Both the position numbers and the translations under genes were made by a program. Shown here in pieces: positions 32,511 to 32,580 of a DNA stretch of 32,580 nt; position 1 is the first letter of the stretch, and every line of letters begins with the position of its first letter. Below the pieces are notes generated by a model. The model ran no database searches, was not told the origin of the DNA, and saw nothing but the letters and a program-made list of their open reading frames with translations. The stretch comes from Acidobacteriota bacterium (lineage in GTDB: Bacteria > Acidobacteriota > Terriglobia > Bryobacterales > Bryobacteraceae): assembly GCA_018268835.1 (NCBI GenBank), contig JAFDVU010000073.1:1-32580 (forward strand). Direction: 5' to 3'.

Positions 32511-32580
32511 TCAACTTGACGGTTTGTCGTCGTCGCTGATCTTGACCGGCGGCCGTTCCCAGCGCTGCGTCAGATGGCGA
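32511..32580 (-). CDS. Possible 3' end of a gene cut by the window edge
   Basis: Reading the - strand from 32579 gives RHLTQRWERPPVKISDDDKPSS and a stop at 32513-32511. The third codon positions are mostly G or C as in the main genes, and the charged tail looks like a C-terminus. With only 22 residues visible, no family can be named; other frames at this edge are possible. Confidence 0.35.
   Translation of the reverse strand, partial: RHLTQRWERPPVKISDDDKPSS

Overview
The window is a G+C-rich, densely coded bacterial chromosome segment with almost every gene on the + strand; only lemA, its M48 peptidase partner, one tRNA and a possible gene end at the right edge lie on the - strand. The gene content (thioredoxin-type ArsC with Acr3 and ArsDA, bacterial archaemetzincin, a MEMO-AMMECR1-radical SAM set, HybA/HybB-like electron transfer genes and many long antisense shadow frames) fits an Acidobacteriota genome of the Solibacter/Bryobacter kind. 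That placement is a judgement from memory and is not proven by a marker gene here.

Layout. 1-5560: a tiny lysine-rich ORF, thiC (thiamine pyrimidine synthesis), a secreted two-BON-domain protein, and an acyl-CoA synthetase overlapping an L-lactate permease by ATGA. 5768-9017: a B12-binding radical SAM enzyme and a calcineurin-like phosphoesterase. 9084-13241: a complete arsenic operon arsR-arsD-arsA-acr3-arsC; all diagnostic cysteines are present, and arsR and arsD are each preceded by a copy of the same near-palindromic site. 13342-15601 (-): lemA and an M48 membrane peptidase. 15791-17290: a short Sel1-like protein and a SPASM-type radical SAM enzyme.

17565-23843 is the most interesting part. 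A good sigma-54 promoter (GG-N10-GC at 17566-17579) precedes a run of tightly packed genes: a membrane-anchored GcvH-like protein that lacks the lipoylated lysine, a HybA-like four-cluster ferredoxin, a HybB/NrfD-like membrane quinone module, a histidine kinase whose periplasmic domain has CxxCH and CX4CH haem-type motifs, a sigma-54 activator of the NtrC type, and an archaemetzincin. No hydrogenase catalytic subunit is present. I read this as a self-regulated redox module: the haem kinase senses, the NtrC-type regulator activates the sigma-54 promoter, and the ferredoxin/membrane pair moves electrons to or from the quinone pool.

23904-31322: a hybrid histidine kinase with a solute-binding-type sensor, a tRNA-Val(UAC) on the - strand, a secreted GH30 glycosidase, a helical protein of unknown function, and an AmmeMemoRadiSam pair in which the MEMO and AMMECR1 parts are fused and overlap the radical SAM gene by ATGA. 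31323-32580: visibly lower G+C, one unrecognised ORF, and possibly the 3' end of a - strand gene. Several genes lack a Shine-Dalgarno sequence but have a TANNNT box shortly before the ATG, which suggests leaderless or near-leaderless transcription.
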